Assembly: GCA_035761165.1 (NCBI GenBank)
Contig: DASTRO010000128.1
Span: 1 to 64,000, forward strand
Direction of reading: 5' to 3'
From: CALCHX01 sp035761165
GTDB lineage: Bacteria > Gemmatimonadota > Gemmatimonadetes > Gemmatimonadales > Gemmatimonadaceae
Length of the DNA: 64,000 nucleotides
A program made the translations under genes and the position numbers. This document shows, one piece after another, positions 51,824 to 60,750 of the stretch (positions are counted from its first letter, which is position 1; every line of letters begins with the position of its first letter). The notes beneath the pieces were generated by a model that saw only the letters and a program-made list of their open reading frames with translations, was not told the DNA's origin and searched no databases.

Positions 51824-53214
51824 GCGTCCCCGCGCGTGGGGCGGCCGCGGCGCGCCGCGTGCTCGTCGTCGACGACGAGCGGGGGATCCGCGCCGCCCTG
51901 GGCCAGTTGCTGGAGTACGAGGGTTACTCCGTGCGGACGGCGGAGAGCGCGATGGAAGCGCTGAGCCTCTATCCCGAGTTCCGGCCGCACCTGACCTTCC
52001 TCGACGTCAAGCTCCCCGGCATGGACGGGCTGGAGGCGTTGAAGCGGCTGCGCGAGCTGGACCGCCACGCCACGGTCGTGATGATCAGCGGGCATGCCAC
52101 CATCCAGACCGCGGTGGAGGCGACGCAGCTCGGGGCGTACGACATCCTCGAGAAGCCCCTCGACACGGACCGCATCCTCGTCCTGCTGCGCAACGCCCTC
52201 TCGCACCTGGAGCTGTCGGAGGAGAACGCCCGGCTGCGCGAGACCATCGAGTCGCGTTTCGAGATGGTGGGGCGCTCGTTCGCCCTGCGCGCACTGCAGG
52301 AGCGGGTGGCCAAGGTGGCGGGGACGCCGGCGCGCGTGCTCATCACCGGTGAGAACGGCACCGGCAAGGAGCTCGTCGCGCGGGCCATCCATCGCGAGTC
52401 GCCGCGTGCGCGGGCGCCCTTCGTGGAGGTCAACTGCGCGGCCATCCCGGCGGAGCTCATCGAGAGCGAGCTGTTCGGGCACATGCGTGGCTCCTTCACC
52501 GGCGCCGTCTCGGATCGCGCCGGCAAGTTCGAGCAGGCCAACGGGGGGACGCTCTTCCTCGACGAGGTCGGCGACATGAGCCTGGCGGCGCAGGCGAAGG
52601 TGCTGCGCGCGCTGCAGGAGAACGTCGTCACGCGCATCGGCAGCACGAAGCCGATCCAGGTGGACGTGCGCGTGGTGGCGGCGACCAACAAGCGGCTGGA
52701 GGAGGAGATCGCCGCCGGTCGATTTCGCGAGGACCTCTTCTACCGGCTGAACGTGGTGCCGATCCACGTCCCGCCGCTGCGCGAGCGGAAGGAGGACATC
52801 CCGCTGCTCGTGCAGCACTTCCTGCGGCAGCTGGCGGAGCGGGAGGGGGTGCCGCCGCGCGACATCAGCGACGAGGCGATGCGTCGCCTCACGGCGCTGG
52901 ACTGGCCGGGGAATGTGCGCGAGCTGCGCAACACGGTGGAGCGGCTGCTCATCCTCGCCGCGACGCCGATGATCGGCGCGGCCGACGTGGAGCGGCTGGT
53001 CGGTCGGCGTCCGGAGGAGTCGGCGGGCCTCGGCGCGCTGGCGGAGTGCCGCACGTTCGAGGAGTTCAAGGCGGCGGCCGAGCGGGCCTTCCTGCTGGCC
53101 AAGCTGCGCGCATTCGACTGGAACGTCTCGGAGACGGCGCGCGTGCTGGAGATGCCGCGCTCCAACCTGTACAAGAAGATCGAGCGCTACGGGCTCGAGC
53201 GGGAGGAGGCGTGA
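51820..53214 (+). CDS. Sigma-54-dependent response regulator (NtrX/NtrC-like)
   Basis: 464 residues. Receiver with VLVVDDERGI, phospho-acceptor D62 in LDVKLP and K in EKPLDT. AAA+ domain with Walker A GENGTGKE, contact loop GSFTGA, Walker B LFLDEVGDM, and ATNKRLEEEI. C-terminal Fis-like HTH (NVSETARVLEMPRSNLYKKIE). A candidate partner for the orphan NtrY-like kinase at 35854, since no kinase gene is adjacent. Translation coupled to the upstream membrane protein. Confidence 0.92.
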   Translation: MSVPARGAAAARRVLVVDDERGIRAALGQLLEYEGYSVRTAESAMEALSLYPEFRPHLTFLDVKLPGMDGLEALKRLRELDRHATVVMISGHATIQTAVEATQLGAYDILEKPLDTDRILVLLRNALSHLELSEENARLRETIESRFEMVGRSFALRALQERVAKVAGTPARVLITGENGTGKELVARAIHRESPRARAPFVEVNCAAIPAELIESELFGHMRGSFTGAVSDRAGKFEQANGGTLFLDEVGDMSLAAQAKVLRALQENVVTRIGSTKPIQVDVRVVAATNKRLEEEIAAGRFREDLFYRLNVVPIHVPPLRERKEDIPLLVQHFLRQLAEREGVPPRDISDEAMRRLTALDWPGNVRELRNTVERLLILAATPMIGAADVERLVGRRPEESAGLGALAECRTFEEFKAAAERAFLLAKLRAFDWNVSETARVLEMPRSNLYKKIERYGLEREEA

Positions 53215-53313
53215 GGCGCCCCCGACACCTCCCGCTGGCGCGCCGCGTACTGTATCTCCATCCGTAACCGGCCCGTTCGGTCGCTACCCTCACTCACCGC
53301 TGCCCGCCCGCCC

Positions 53314-53859
53314 ATGACGTCGCGCGACTGGGACAAGGAATTGGCCGCGATCGACAAGCAGCTCGCGTCGATCTCCGACGAGGAGCTGGTCGCGCCCGCG
53401 CCGGCCAGGCCGGGCGCCGCGCCGCCCAGCGCGCGCGGCACGCCACCGACCGCTGGCGTCGCGCCGGCGCCGCCGCGTTCGGGCGGCCCCCCCGCCGCCG
53501 TCGCGCTGCCGCCGGGGATGACGGCGACGTCCACCGTCCCCGGGTGGCGTCGCCGGCTCGCCGTCGGCGGCAAGGCGCTGCTCGCGCTCGCCCTCGGGGT
53601 CGTCGCGGCGCCGGGCGTGTGGCCCTACGGATGGCGCTGCGGCTCGGAGCTCGCCGTCTATCTGGCCGTCGTCGGCGCCGCGGTGCTGAGCGGGCTGTGG
53701 GCGGCGCGCTCGTCGTGGCGTCATCGCAGCGGGCTCGCGCACACCCTCAGCCTTCTCCTCGTCCTGTGGGGGCTCGGCCTGGCGGCATGGCAGGTGCTGC
53801 CGCGGACCGGGCTCGCCCTGCCGACGATGGACCGGCCCGGCATCTGGGCCTGCCAGTAG
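53314..53859 (+). CDS. Unknown protein with disordered N-terminus and three membrane spans
   Basis: 181 residues. N-terminal WDKELAAIDKQLASISDEEL helix, about 50 Pro/Ala/Gly-rich residues, then hydrophobic stretches (ALLALALGVVAAPGVWPY, LAVYLAVVGAAVLSGLWAA, LSLLLVLWGLGLAAWQVL) and a conserved-looking tail ending DRPGIWACQ. No family recognised. ATG at 53314 is the first in frame. Confidence 0.65.
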   Translation: MTSRDWDKELAAIDKQLASISDEELVAPAPARPGAAPPSARGTPPTAGVAPAPPRSGGPPAAVALPPGMTATSTVPGWRRRLAVGGKALLALALGVVAAPGVWPYGWRCGSELAVYLAVVGAAVLSGLWAARSSWRHRSGLAHTLSLLLVLWGLGLAAWQVLPRTGLALPTMDRPGIWACQ

Positions 53860-53942
53860 GCGGCTCGAGCGCGCCCGCCGCGCGCATCGTCCGGGCGGTC
53901 GCGCAGCGTGCGGCCGCCCCCATCGCACTCCCCACCGATCGC

Positions 53943-55442
53943 ATGAAAACCTTCAAGAACTTCATTGCCGGCGCCTGGGTCGAGCCGACCACCGGCGAGT
54001 ACTTCGACAACGTGAACCCGGCCGACACGCGCGACGTGATCGGGCGCTTCCCGCTGAGCGGGGTGGAGGACGTGAACCGGGCGGTGGCCTCGGCACGGCG
54101 CGGCTTCGAGCGCTGGCGGCGCACGCCGGCGCCGGCGCGTGGCGACGTCCTGCGCCGGGTGGGCGACCTGCTGACCCAGCGGAAGGACGAGATCGCCGAG
54201 CTGATGACTCGCGAGATGGGCAAGCCGCTCGCCGAGACGCGCGGCGACGTGCAGGAGGGGATCGACACCGCCTACTACGCCGCCAGCGAGGGACGCCGCC
54301 TCTTCGGCCACACCGTGCCGAGCGAGCTGCGGGCCAAGTGGGCGATGAGCTTCCGTCGGCCGATCGGGGTGGCCGGCATCATCACCCCGTTCAACTTCCC
54401 GCTCGCCATTCCGACGTGGAAGATGTTCCCGGCGCTCGTCTGCGGGAACGCGTGCGTCTTCAAGCCGGCCGAGGACGTGCCGCACACGGCCACCGTCTTC
54501 GTCGAGATCCTGCTCGAGGCCGGATTGCCGCCGGACGTGATCCAGCTCGTGCACGGGGTCGGCGAGACGGTGGGGAAGGCGATCGTCGAGCATCCCGACG
54601 TCCCGCTCATCTCCTTCACCGGTTCCACCGATACCGGGAGCATCGTCGGGGCGACCTGCGGCCGACTGCACAAGCGGCTCTCACTGGAGATGGGCGGCAA
54701 GAACGCGCAGATCGTGCTGGACGACGCGGATCTCGAGCTGGCGCTGGAGGGGGTGCTCTGGGGGGCCTTCGGCACCACCGGCCAGCGGTGCACGGCCACC
54801 AGCCGGCTGATTCTCCAGAACGGGATCCACGACAACTTCCTCGGGCTGCTCGTGGACCGCGCGCGAGCGATGCGGCTGGGCGACGGACGTCGGGACGGCA
54901 CCGACGTGGGGCCGCTGATCAGCGAGGCCGGACGCCTGAAGGTGGAGCACTACGTGGACGTGGGGCAGGCCGAGGGAGCCGACCTGCTCTGCGGCGGCCG
55001 GCGGCCGGACGGGAAGGGGCTGGAGCACGGCTACTTCTACGAGCCGACGATCTTCGCTCGCGTGGAGGCCGGGTCGCGCCTGGAGCAGGAGGAGATCTTC
55101 GGCCCGGTGCTCTCGGTGATCCGCGTCGCCACCCCGGACGAGGCGTTCGCGGTGAACAACGACGTCAAGTACGGCCTCTCGTCGTCGCTCTACACCCGGG
55201 ACGTCAACGTGGCCTTCCGGGCCCTCCAGGAGCTGGACAACGGCATCACGTACATCAACGCGCCCACCATCGGCGCCGAGGCGCACCTGCCCTTCGGTGG
55301 GGTGAAGCAGACCGGCAATGGCCACCGGGAGGGTGGCTGGGAGGTCTACGAGTTCTACTCGGAGACCAAGGTGGGCTACGTGGATTTCTCGGGCACGCTG
55401 CAGCGGGCCCAGATCGACAACTACCTGGGGACGCCGGACTGA
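53943..55442 (+). CDS. NAD(P)-dependent aldehyde dehydrogenase (ALDH7-like)
   Basis: 499 residues. FKNFIAGAWVEPTTGEYFDNVNP start, ITPFNFPLAIPTWK, SFTGSTDTGS, base E249 in SLEMGGKN, nucleophile C283 in GTTGQRCTATSRL, EEIFGPVLSVI, and LPFGGVKQTGNGHREGG. GTTGQRCTATSR groups it with the ALDH7/aminoadipic semialdehyde family rather than with the other ALDH in this window. Real substrate unknown. Followed by a strong hairpin. Confidence 0.9.
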   Translation: MKTFKNFIAGAWVEPTTGEYFDNVNPADTRDVIGRFPLSGVEDVNRAVASARRGFERWRRTPAPARGDVLRRVGDLLTQRKDEIAELMTREMGKPLAETRGDVQEGIDTAYYAASEGRRLFGHTVPSELRAKWAMSFRRPIGVAGIITPFNFPLAIPTWKMFPALVCGNACVFKPAEDVPHTATVFVEILLEAGLPPDVIQLVHGVGETVGKAIVEHPDVPLISFTGSTDTGSIVGATCGRLHKRLSLEMGGKNAQIVLDDADLELALEGVLWGAFGTTGQRCTATSRLILQNGIHDNFLGLLVDRARAMRLGDGRRDGTDVGPLISEAGRLKVEHYVDVGQAEGADLLCGGRRPDGKGLEHGYFYEPTIFARVEAGSRLEQEEIFGPVLSVIRVATPDEAFAVNNDVKYGLSSSLYTRDVNVAFRALQELDNGITYINAPTIGAEAHLPFGGVKQTGNGHREGGWEVYEFYSETKVGYVDFSGTLQRAQIDNYLGTPD

Positions 55443-55461
55443 TCGCGGACCGCCGCCGGCG

Positions 55462-55497
55462 GCGGGGGGCCGGCCGGCTCCGCCGGCGGCCCCCCGC
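55462..55497. terminator. Terminator-like GC hairpin after the aldehyde dehydrogenase
   Basis: GCGGGGGGC (55462-55470) pairs with GCCCCCCGC (55489-55497), and the inner CGGCCGG and CCGCCGGCG can extend it. It lies 20 bp beyond the stop. Confidence 0.6.
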
Positions 55498-55579
55498 GAC
55501 CGCCGTGAAACCGCGGAGCGGTTGCCGGGGTAGGAGGGAGCCGGCCGGCAATGGAACGCGCCGCAGGGCGTTGGGCCGC

Positions 55580-55610
55580 TTGCGCGGTGCGCGCGGGGCG
55601 CAATTATATT
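55580..55610 (+). promoter_or_regulatory. Candidate lepB promoter TTGCGC-19-TATATT
   Basis: TATATT at 55605-55610 lies in the only AT-rich island of the gap; TTGCGC at 55580-55585 is 19 bp upstream, a slightly long spacer. It implies a leader of about 160 nt before lepB. The remaining part of the 336-bp gap holds no gene. Confidence 0.4.
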
Positions 55611-55778
55611 CCTGGTGGTGAACGTGCGTATATCCGACGTCACGCCGTCGTGCGCCAACACCTCCCCTCCTAACCGGGGGAGCGGCCATCGCCCGCGCCG
55701 CCCCTCCGCCGCGTGCCCGCCGTCCCGCCGTCCGCCGTCCCGCTCTCCCCGTCCGCGCCGCGCGGAGGGATGCCGCAC

Positions 55779-56561
55779 ATGAGTCAGAGCGATCGCGTGT
55801 CGCCCCCAATCCCCCCCGCGATCAGCGACGCCGATCGCGCCGAGGTGCTGCGCCGGCTGAACCGGCGCTCGGCGGTGCCGTGGGGCTTCCTCTGGGACTC
55901 GGCGAAGTCCATCCCGATCGCGCTCTTCCTCTTCTTCTTCGTCCGCGCCTTCTTCGTCGAGGCCTTCAAGATCCCGAGCGGGAGCATGGAGCACACGCTG
56001 CTCGTCGGGGACTTCCTCCTCGTCAACAAGCTCCTCTACGGCGCCGAGATCCCGTTCACCAACCGCCACCTGCCGGCCATCCGTGACCCCGAGCGCGGCG
56101 AGGTGATCGTCTTCCAGTACCCCGAGGACCCGTCCAAGAACTTCGTCAAGCGCCTCGTGGGGCTGCCGGGGGACACGGTCGCGATGCGCGACGGGGTGCT
56201 CTTCCTCAACGGCGAGGCGCAGGCCGAGCGCTACGTCAGCCACAGCGAGCCGGGGATGGACCGGATCGCCGAGGACTTCCGGTGGCAGCGCAACTACCTG
56301 GTGCGCACCGCCGAGGCGCGGGCGGGCTTCTACCCGTCCCGAAACAATTGGGGTCCGCTGGTCGTCCCGAACGGGAAGTACTTCGTGCTCGGGGACAATC
56401 GCGACAACTCCCTCGACAGCCGCTACTGGGGCTTCGTCCCCGATTCGCTGCTCCGGGGACGGCCCATGTTCGTGTATTACAGCTACGCTCCTGACACCGC
56501 CGACGACTTCGCCTGGCTCACCCACATCCGCTGGTCGCGGATCGGTGAACGCATCGACTGA
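55779..56561 (+). CDS. lepB: Signal peptidase I
   Basis: Cleaves signal peptides of exported proteins at the inner membrane. 260 residues: one N-terminal TM (KSIPIALFLFFFVRAFFVEAF), catalytic Ser S69 in IPSGSMEHTLLVGD, general base K124 in NFVKRLVGLPGD, and GDNRDNSLDSRYWGFVP. The ATG at 55779 is chosen over 55770 because GGAGGG ends 9 nt upstream of it but abuts the earlier ATG. Confidence 0.93.
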   Translation: MSQSDRVSPPIPPAISDADRAEVLRRLNRRSAVPWGFLWDSAKSIPIALFLFFFVRAFFVEAFKIPSGSMEHTLLVGDFLLVNKLLYGAEIPFTNRHLPAIRDPERGEVIVFQYPEDPSKNFVKRLVGLPGDTVAMRDGVLFLNGEAQAERYVSHSEPGMDRIAEDFRWQRNYLVRTAEARAGFYPSRNNWGPLVVPNGKYFVLGDNRDNSLDSRYWGFVPDSLLRGRPMFVYYSYAPDTADDFAWLTHIRWSRIGERID

Positions 56562-56646
56562 GTCGTCGTCTCGATAGCCCCCGCATCCCCAGCGTGCGCG
56601 ACGGTGCGCGTGCGCTCGCTTCACCCTCGCCGGAGCAGCTGCACCC

Positions 56647-57504
56647 ATGGCCGTCACCACGTCGAAACGGATCTCTTACGAGGAAGGGTCGCTCGACCAG
56701 TACCTCCGCGACATCAGCGCCTACCCGCTGATCACGCGTGAGGAAGAGGTCAATCTCGCGCGCCGGATCCGGGCGCACGACCAGGAGGCGCTCGACAAGC
56801 TGGTGCGGTCCAACCTGCGCTTCGTGGTCTCGGTCGCCAAGAAGTACCAGAACCAGGGCGTCTCGCTCTCCGACCTGATCAACGAGGGGAACCTCGGCCT
56901 GATCCGGGCGGCCCACAAGTTCGACGAGACGAAGGGGATCAAGTTCATCTCCTACGCCGTCTGGTGGATCCGCCAGGCCATCCTGCAGGCGCTGGCCGAG
57001 CAGAGCCGCATCGTGCGCGTGCCACTGAACCGGGCCGGTACGCTGCACCGCATCGGCAAGCGGGCCAATGCGTTGCTCCAGGAGCTCGGGCGCGAGCCGA
57101 CGCACGAGGAGATCGCCGACGGGCTGGACATCAGCGAGGAGGAGGTCGCGAAGACGATGTCCATCTCGCAGACGCACCTCTCGCTCGACGCGCCGATGAC
57201 GCCGGGGGAGGACAACAAGCTCCTCGACTACCTCCCGGACAACCTGAACCCGACGCCCGACGAGCAGACCTTCGAGAAGGCGCTCACCGAGTCGGTGGAG
57301 GAGGCGCTGGCCAGCCTCAAGGAGCGCGAGGCGAAGATCCTCCGGCTCTACTTCGGGCTCGACGGCGAGGAGCCGATGACGCTCGAGCAGATCGGCTCCC
57401 TCCTCGGCATCACCCGCGAGCGGGTGCGGCAGATCAAGGAGAAGGCGCTGAGCCGGCTGCGCCACGTGAGCCGGGCCCGGGCGCTGGAGAGCTTCCTGGG
57501 GTGA
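56647..57504 (+). CDS. rpoD: Primary-type RNA polymerase sigma factor, short RpoD/SigA
   Basis: 285 residues with regions 1.2 (SLDQYLRDISAYPLIT), 2 (NLRFVVSVAKKYQNQG, DETKGIKFISYAVWWIRQAI), 3 (RVPLNRAGTLHRI, GEDNKLLDYL) and 4 (LREREAKILRLYFGL-like EREAKILRLYFGLDG, TLEQIGSLLGITRERVRQIKEKAL). No region 1.1 or nonconserved insert, as in Bacteroidetes primary sigma factors. Likely recognises the TAnnTT boxes noted across the window. Whether it is the essential one or a group 2 paralogue cannot be told. Confidence 0.9.
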   Translation: MAVTTSKRISYEEGSLDQYLRDISAYPLITREEEVNLARRIRAHDQEALDKLVRSNLRFVVSVAKKYQNQGVSLSDLINEGNLGLIRAAHKFDETKGIKFISYAVWWIRQAILQALAEQSRIVRVPLNRAGTLHRIGKRANALLQELGREPTHEEIADGLDISEEEVAKTMSISQTHLSLDAPMTPGEDNKLLDYLPDNLNPTPDEQTFEKALTESVEEALASLKEREAKILRLYFGLDGEEPMTLEQIGSLLGITRERVRQIKEKALSRLRHVSRARALESFLG

Positions 57505-57509
57505 GGCGG

Positions 57510-57663
57510 GCGACGAGCGATGAGCGACGAGGGGGGCGACCGGTCACGGGAGCTCCCCTCGGCTCGTTCCGGCTTCCGTTTCCGGAGGTCTCCACGCACA
57601 CTTCGCCCGGGATCCGCGACGAGACCACTCGTCGCTCATCGCTCATCGCTCATCACTCGCCGT
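57510..57663. repeat. Palindromic heptamer array, word GCGACGA/TCGTCGC
   Basis: Units GCGACGA, GCGATGA, GCGACGA at 57510-57530 and five reverse units TCGTCGC, TCATCGC, TCATCGC, TCATCAC, TCGCCGT at 57629-57663, separated by about 98 bp. The second arm ends 1 nt before the yajQ ATG, so its RNA hairpin could cover the translation start. It lies between co-directional rpoD and yajQ. Confidence 0.75.
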
Positions 57664-57664
57664 C

Positions 57665-58165
57665 ATGGCCCAGACCAGCTCGTTCGACGTGACCACCGGC
57701 GTCGATCTCCAGGAAGTGGACAACGCCGTCAACCAGGCGCAGAAGGAGATCGCCCAGCGCTACGACTTCAAGGGGTCCGAAGCCTCCATCGAGTTCCGGC
57801 GCGGCGAGGCGCAGCTGGTACTGGTGGCCGACAGCGAGTTCCAGATGACGGCGCTCTTCGACGTGCTGCAGTCGAAGCTGATCAAGCGGGGCGTGCCGGT
57901 GAAGAACCTCGACGTGGGCGAGATCAAGCAGGCGGGCGGCGACACGGTCCGCCGCGAGGTGGGGCTCAAGACCGCGCTCGACTCCGACACCGCCAAGAAG
58001 GTGGCGGCCACGATCAAGGAGGCGAAGCTGAAGAAGGTGCAGGCCGCCATCCAGGGCGACCAGGTGCGCGTCAGCTCGCCGTCCAAGGACGACCTGCAGG
58101 AGGCGATGCGGCTGCTGCGCGGCGAGGACTTCGGGGTGGAGCTGAAGTTCGGCAACTACCGCTGA
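57665..58165 (+). CDS. yajQ: YajQ family cyclic di-GMP-binding/nucleotide-binding protein
   Basis: 166 residues with SSFDVTTGVDLQEVDNAVNQA at the start, ISQRYDFKGSEASIEF-like sequence (IAQRYDFKGSEASIEFRRG), two ferredoxin-like halves and an ending LRGEDFGVELKFGNYR. Some YajQ proteins bind cyclic di-GMP. No cognate regulator is adjacent. The ATG directly follows the heptamer array. Confidence 0.93.
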   Translation: MAQTSSFDVTTGVDLQEVDNAVNQAQKEIAQRYDFKGSEASIEFRRGEAQLVLVADSEFQMTALFDVLQSKLIKRGVPVKNLDVGEIKQAGGDTVRREVGLKTALDSDTAKKVAATIKEAKLKKVQAAIQGDQVRVSSPSKDDLQEAMRLLRGEDFGVELKFGNYR

Positions 58166-58268
58166 GGGGGCAGGAGGCGGCTACATCGCTTGCGGGCTGG
58201 CGGGCGCGGCCATAGGATGCGGGGACGCCGACGCGGGCGCCCCATCATCTCCGTTAGCCGAATCGCAC

Positions 58269-59492
58269 ATGATGACGATTCCCGTGGGGAGCTCCCGTCG
58301 AACGTCCCCCCGCGCCTGCGTCCTTGCTGCGCTCGCACTGCTTGCCGGTACTGCGCTGGCCTGCTCCGATCCGCAGGGGCCGGATGATGCGCCTGGCCTC
58401 GTGCCGGGCATCTACGTGCTCCACTCGATGGATGCCGCCTCGCTGCCGATGTACCAGGCCGACATCAGCTTGGGCGAGACGGTCCTGGCGGAGACGCTCT
58501 TCGTCTCGTCGCCGACCAGCTATCGCGTCGCCGGCGCGTACGTGCTCCGCTTCGTGGGTGAGGTGTACGAGGAGCGCGGGCCGCTCGAGGCGACTCGCGA
58601 CCCGTCCACCGGGGGCGTCGCGCTGGTGGGCGTTCTCCGCTCGCGCGGTGGCGTGGCCCGACGGCACGGTGATTCCCTCGTGGTCGAGCTCGACGCGATC
58701 GGGGGAACCTCACACCGACTCGTCTACGTCGCCTCGCCGGCCCCGCCGCCGCCGGGGCCGGTGGCCTCGCTCCAGCTCTCCCTGACGGATACGGTCGCGC
58801 TCCCGGGCGAGCGTCTCGACCTCCGCCCGCTCGTCGTCCGCGGCCTCGATGCGAGCGGGCGATGGATCAGGGATCCGGCGCTCATCGTGGAGGCCCCGGC
58901 GGGGTGGGCCACGGCCGGCGACACGCTGGTGGCGCCCGCCGCACCCACCGTCGGCGTCGCCCACGTGCGCAGCGGCGACGCGGTCGCGGAGGTGGAGGTG
59001 CAGGTCGTCCCGGATCTGCGCGAGTCGCGATGGCGCCTCACCTGGCGGTGTCTGGAGCCATTCGACCTCGTGCCCGACGCAGTGACCCGCATCGGCGACA
59101 GCTCGGCGGTGGAGCTCGTCGTAGACTCGGTGCGGTACGCGCCGGCCTCGGTCGGGTACGGGTCCGATTTCCCATTCGTCTACAGCTCGCGTATCGGGCC
59201 GATCCTCTGGGCCAAGGCTGCACTCTACGCGCGCGGCACGGAGACGGTCTGGTTCCCGGATCGGACGACCACCGACTCGGTACGCTACGCGCTTCCCGTC
59301 CTTCGCCAGTGGGCGGACAGCATCCAGCTGGCCGGACCTCACTACAGCTACGAGATCCCGCGGTACCCGGTCGCCCTTCCGAGAGAGGAGAGCGCGGCCC
59401 GCACGTACGCCGCCACGCCGACCACGCCCGGCATGTGCGACGACCTGTCGTACGTGGGCGGCGGACCGGTGCGATTCGAGCCACTGCCGTAG
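58269..59492 (+). CDS. Lipoprotein with Ig-like domain, unknown function
   Basis: 407 residues. Signal peptide with lipobox ALAC (Cys about 32). After the first domain (about 45-160; VPGIYVLHSMD, YRVAGAYVLRFVGEVYEERGP) comes a Pro-rich hinge, an Ig-like beta domain (LSLTDTVALPGERLDLRPLVVRG...), and a C-terminal region (about 255-400). No catalytic motif. Start ATG 58269 (MM). Probably a surface or periplasmic carrier or binding protein. Confidence 0.7.
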   Translation: MMTIPVGSSRRTSPRACVLAALALLAGTALACSDPQGPDDAPGLVPGIYVLHSMDAASLPMYQADISLGETVLAETLFVSSPTSYRVAGAYVLRFVGEVYEERGPLEATRDPSTGGVALVGVLRSRGGVARRHGDSLVVELDAIGGTSHRLVYVASPAPPPPGPVASLQLSLTDTVALPGERLDLRPLVVRGLDASGRWIRDPALIVEAPAGWATAGDTLVAPAAPTVGVAHVRSGDAVAEVEVQVVPDLRESRWRLTWRCLEPFDLVPDAVTRIGDSSAVELVVDSVRYAPASVGYGSDFPFVYSSRIGPILWAKAALYARGTETVWFPDRTTTDSVRYALPVLRQWADSIQLAGPHYSYEIPRYPVALPREESAARTYAATPTTPGMCDDLSYVGGGPVRFEPLP

Positions 59493-59636
59493 CGGTCGGC
59501 CGCTAACAGCGCACCGGGGAATCTGCGGCGTGGCCATCGCGGCGCCGGGCGCGACGGCGCGAGCGTCATCGCCCCCAAGCAGACGCCACCGCCACTGGCG
59601 AGCCGGGCAGGGTCCTGGCGCGAGGCCATGGCACAC

Positions 59637-59694
59637 GAGGGGCCGGGGTCCCGGACGGCGATGCTACTGCCCATCCGGGACCCCGGCCCCTCGC
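59637..59694. terminator. Bidirectional terminator hairpin, 20-bp perfect arms
   Basis: 59637-59656 pairs perfectly with 59675-59694 around an 18-nt loop. Sits between the convergent lipoprotein and PEP-CTERM genes. Confidence 0.7.
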
Positions 59695-59707
59695 GCGCTC
59701 GTGACGG

Positions 59708-60418
59708 TCAGTTCACCGCGGCGCGACGTCGGCGCGACAGGCCCAGGCCGAGCAGGCCAGCGAGGCCGGAGCCGAGCAGGGCGACGGTGGCGGGCTCGGG
59801 CACCGTGCTCGTCGTGCTGGTGAGCTCCAGGTTGCTGAGCGTCACCGTACCCCCCTCGGCGCCCGTGAGCGTCACGTGGAGGATCTCGCTCTCCGGGGAT
59901 GGGGGACCGGATGGAAAGATCAGCGGCGGCGGGCCCGCGAAGCCCGGAAACCAGAGCACCACGCCGAAGAAGCCGGACCCGGCGGGCAGGGTCGTCGGCG
60001 CGGAGGCGTGTGGAAAGGTGCCGGGGACCCCAAAGCTGGCCAACGGGCCATCAGCTTGCGCGACGAGCTCCACATCGCTGCTGTAGTCGAAGCCGAACGC
60101 CTGGACGTGCCCGGGATAGTCGGTGAGCGTGACGACGAACGCGTCGTTGGAGAACAGGGTCCCCGGGCCGAAGGTGTAGCCGACGCTGCTGCCCGTCGGT
60201 CCCGACACCGTCCCCGCTCCCGAGGCGTCGTAGGCGAGACCAGGGTCGTTGGGCGCGACGCCGACGGGCGTGCCGAACAGTGCCGCCTCGAAGGCTGCCC
60301 GCGACGTGTACGTGGAGAAGTCGTCACCAGCGTGCGCCGGTGTCGCCGAGGCTGCGATGGCGAGCGCCATCGTGGCGGCCCCGGCGATCAATCGCCGATG
60401 CAGAGAGGGAGGGTGCAT
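59708..60418 (-). CDS. PEP-CTERM sorting domain protein
   Basis: 236 residues. Signal peptide ending PAHA (RRLIAGAATMALAIAASA), a beta-rich secreted body (FSTYTSRAAFEAALFG, VVTLTDYPGHVQAFGFDYSS), and the C-terminal sorting signal VPEPATVALLGSGLAGLLGL then RRRR. Such proteins are processed by an exosortase and usually exported with exopolysaccharide. Exosortase is not in the window. ATG 60418 is chosen for its clean signal peptide; ATG 60448 is an alternative. Confidence 0.85.
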   Translation of the reverse strand: MHPPSLHRRLIAGAATMALAIAASATPAHAGDDFSTYTSRAAFEAALFGTPVGVAPNDPGLAYDASGAGTVSGPTGSSVGYTFGPGTLFSNDAFVVTLTDYPGHVQAFGFDYSSDVELVAQADGPLASFGVPGTFPHASAPTTLPAGSGFFGVVLWFPGFAGPPPLIFPSGPPSPESEILHVTLTGAEGGTVTLSNLELTSTTSTVPEPATVALLGSGLAGLLGLGLSRRRRAAVN

Positions 60419-60558
60419 GGGATGTGGGAGAGCGGGAATGTGGAGCATGCGACGACCGCTGGGCCGTCGGGCGACGAGTGTCACTCGCGCGCCGCAAGCG
60501 CCCGGCCAGCACGAGCTCGCCACACCCGGCGGTGGAGGCACCGGAGGCAAGCCCAACG

Positions 60559-60571
60559 ATACCAACGGTAT
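60559..60571. promoter_or_regulatory. Small dyad ATACC-AAC-GGTAT in the PEP-CTERM/lnt gap
   Basis: Perfect 5-bp arms around 3 bp, in the only A/T-rich part of the 330-bp gap between divergent genes (60419-60750). It could be an operator or overlapping -10 elements. The rest of the gap holds the lnt promoter and nothing else I recognise. Confidence 0.3.
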
Positions 60572-60692
60572 AGTTCGCTTCGCGTGCCTCCGATCGCCGA
60601 CCCCGGCAGTAGCGCGTTCCGGCGAGCTGTTGCGTTGCGACGACGGGTTCGTTGGTGAGATACGACAGGCCGCGAGCGCCGATGCGTCAGTG

Positions 60693-60721
60693 TTGAGGCC
60701 GCCATCTCCGGGCCCTACATT
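60693..60721 (+). promoter_or_regulatory. lnt promoter TTGAGG-17-TACATT
   Basis: TTGAGG at 60693-60698 and TACATT at 60716-60721, 17 bp apart, ending 29 nt before the lnt GTG. One of the clearest promoters in the window. Confidence 0.5.
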
Positions 60722-60750
60722 CGGCTCCGCTCCCCTCCTTTCCTCCAGTC

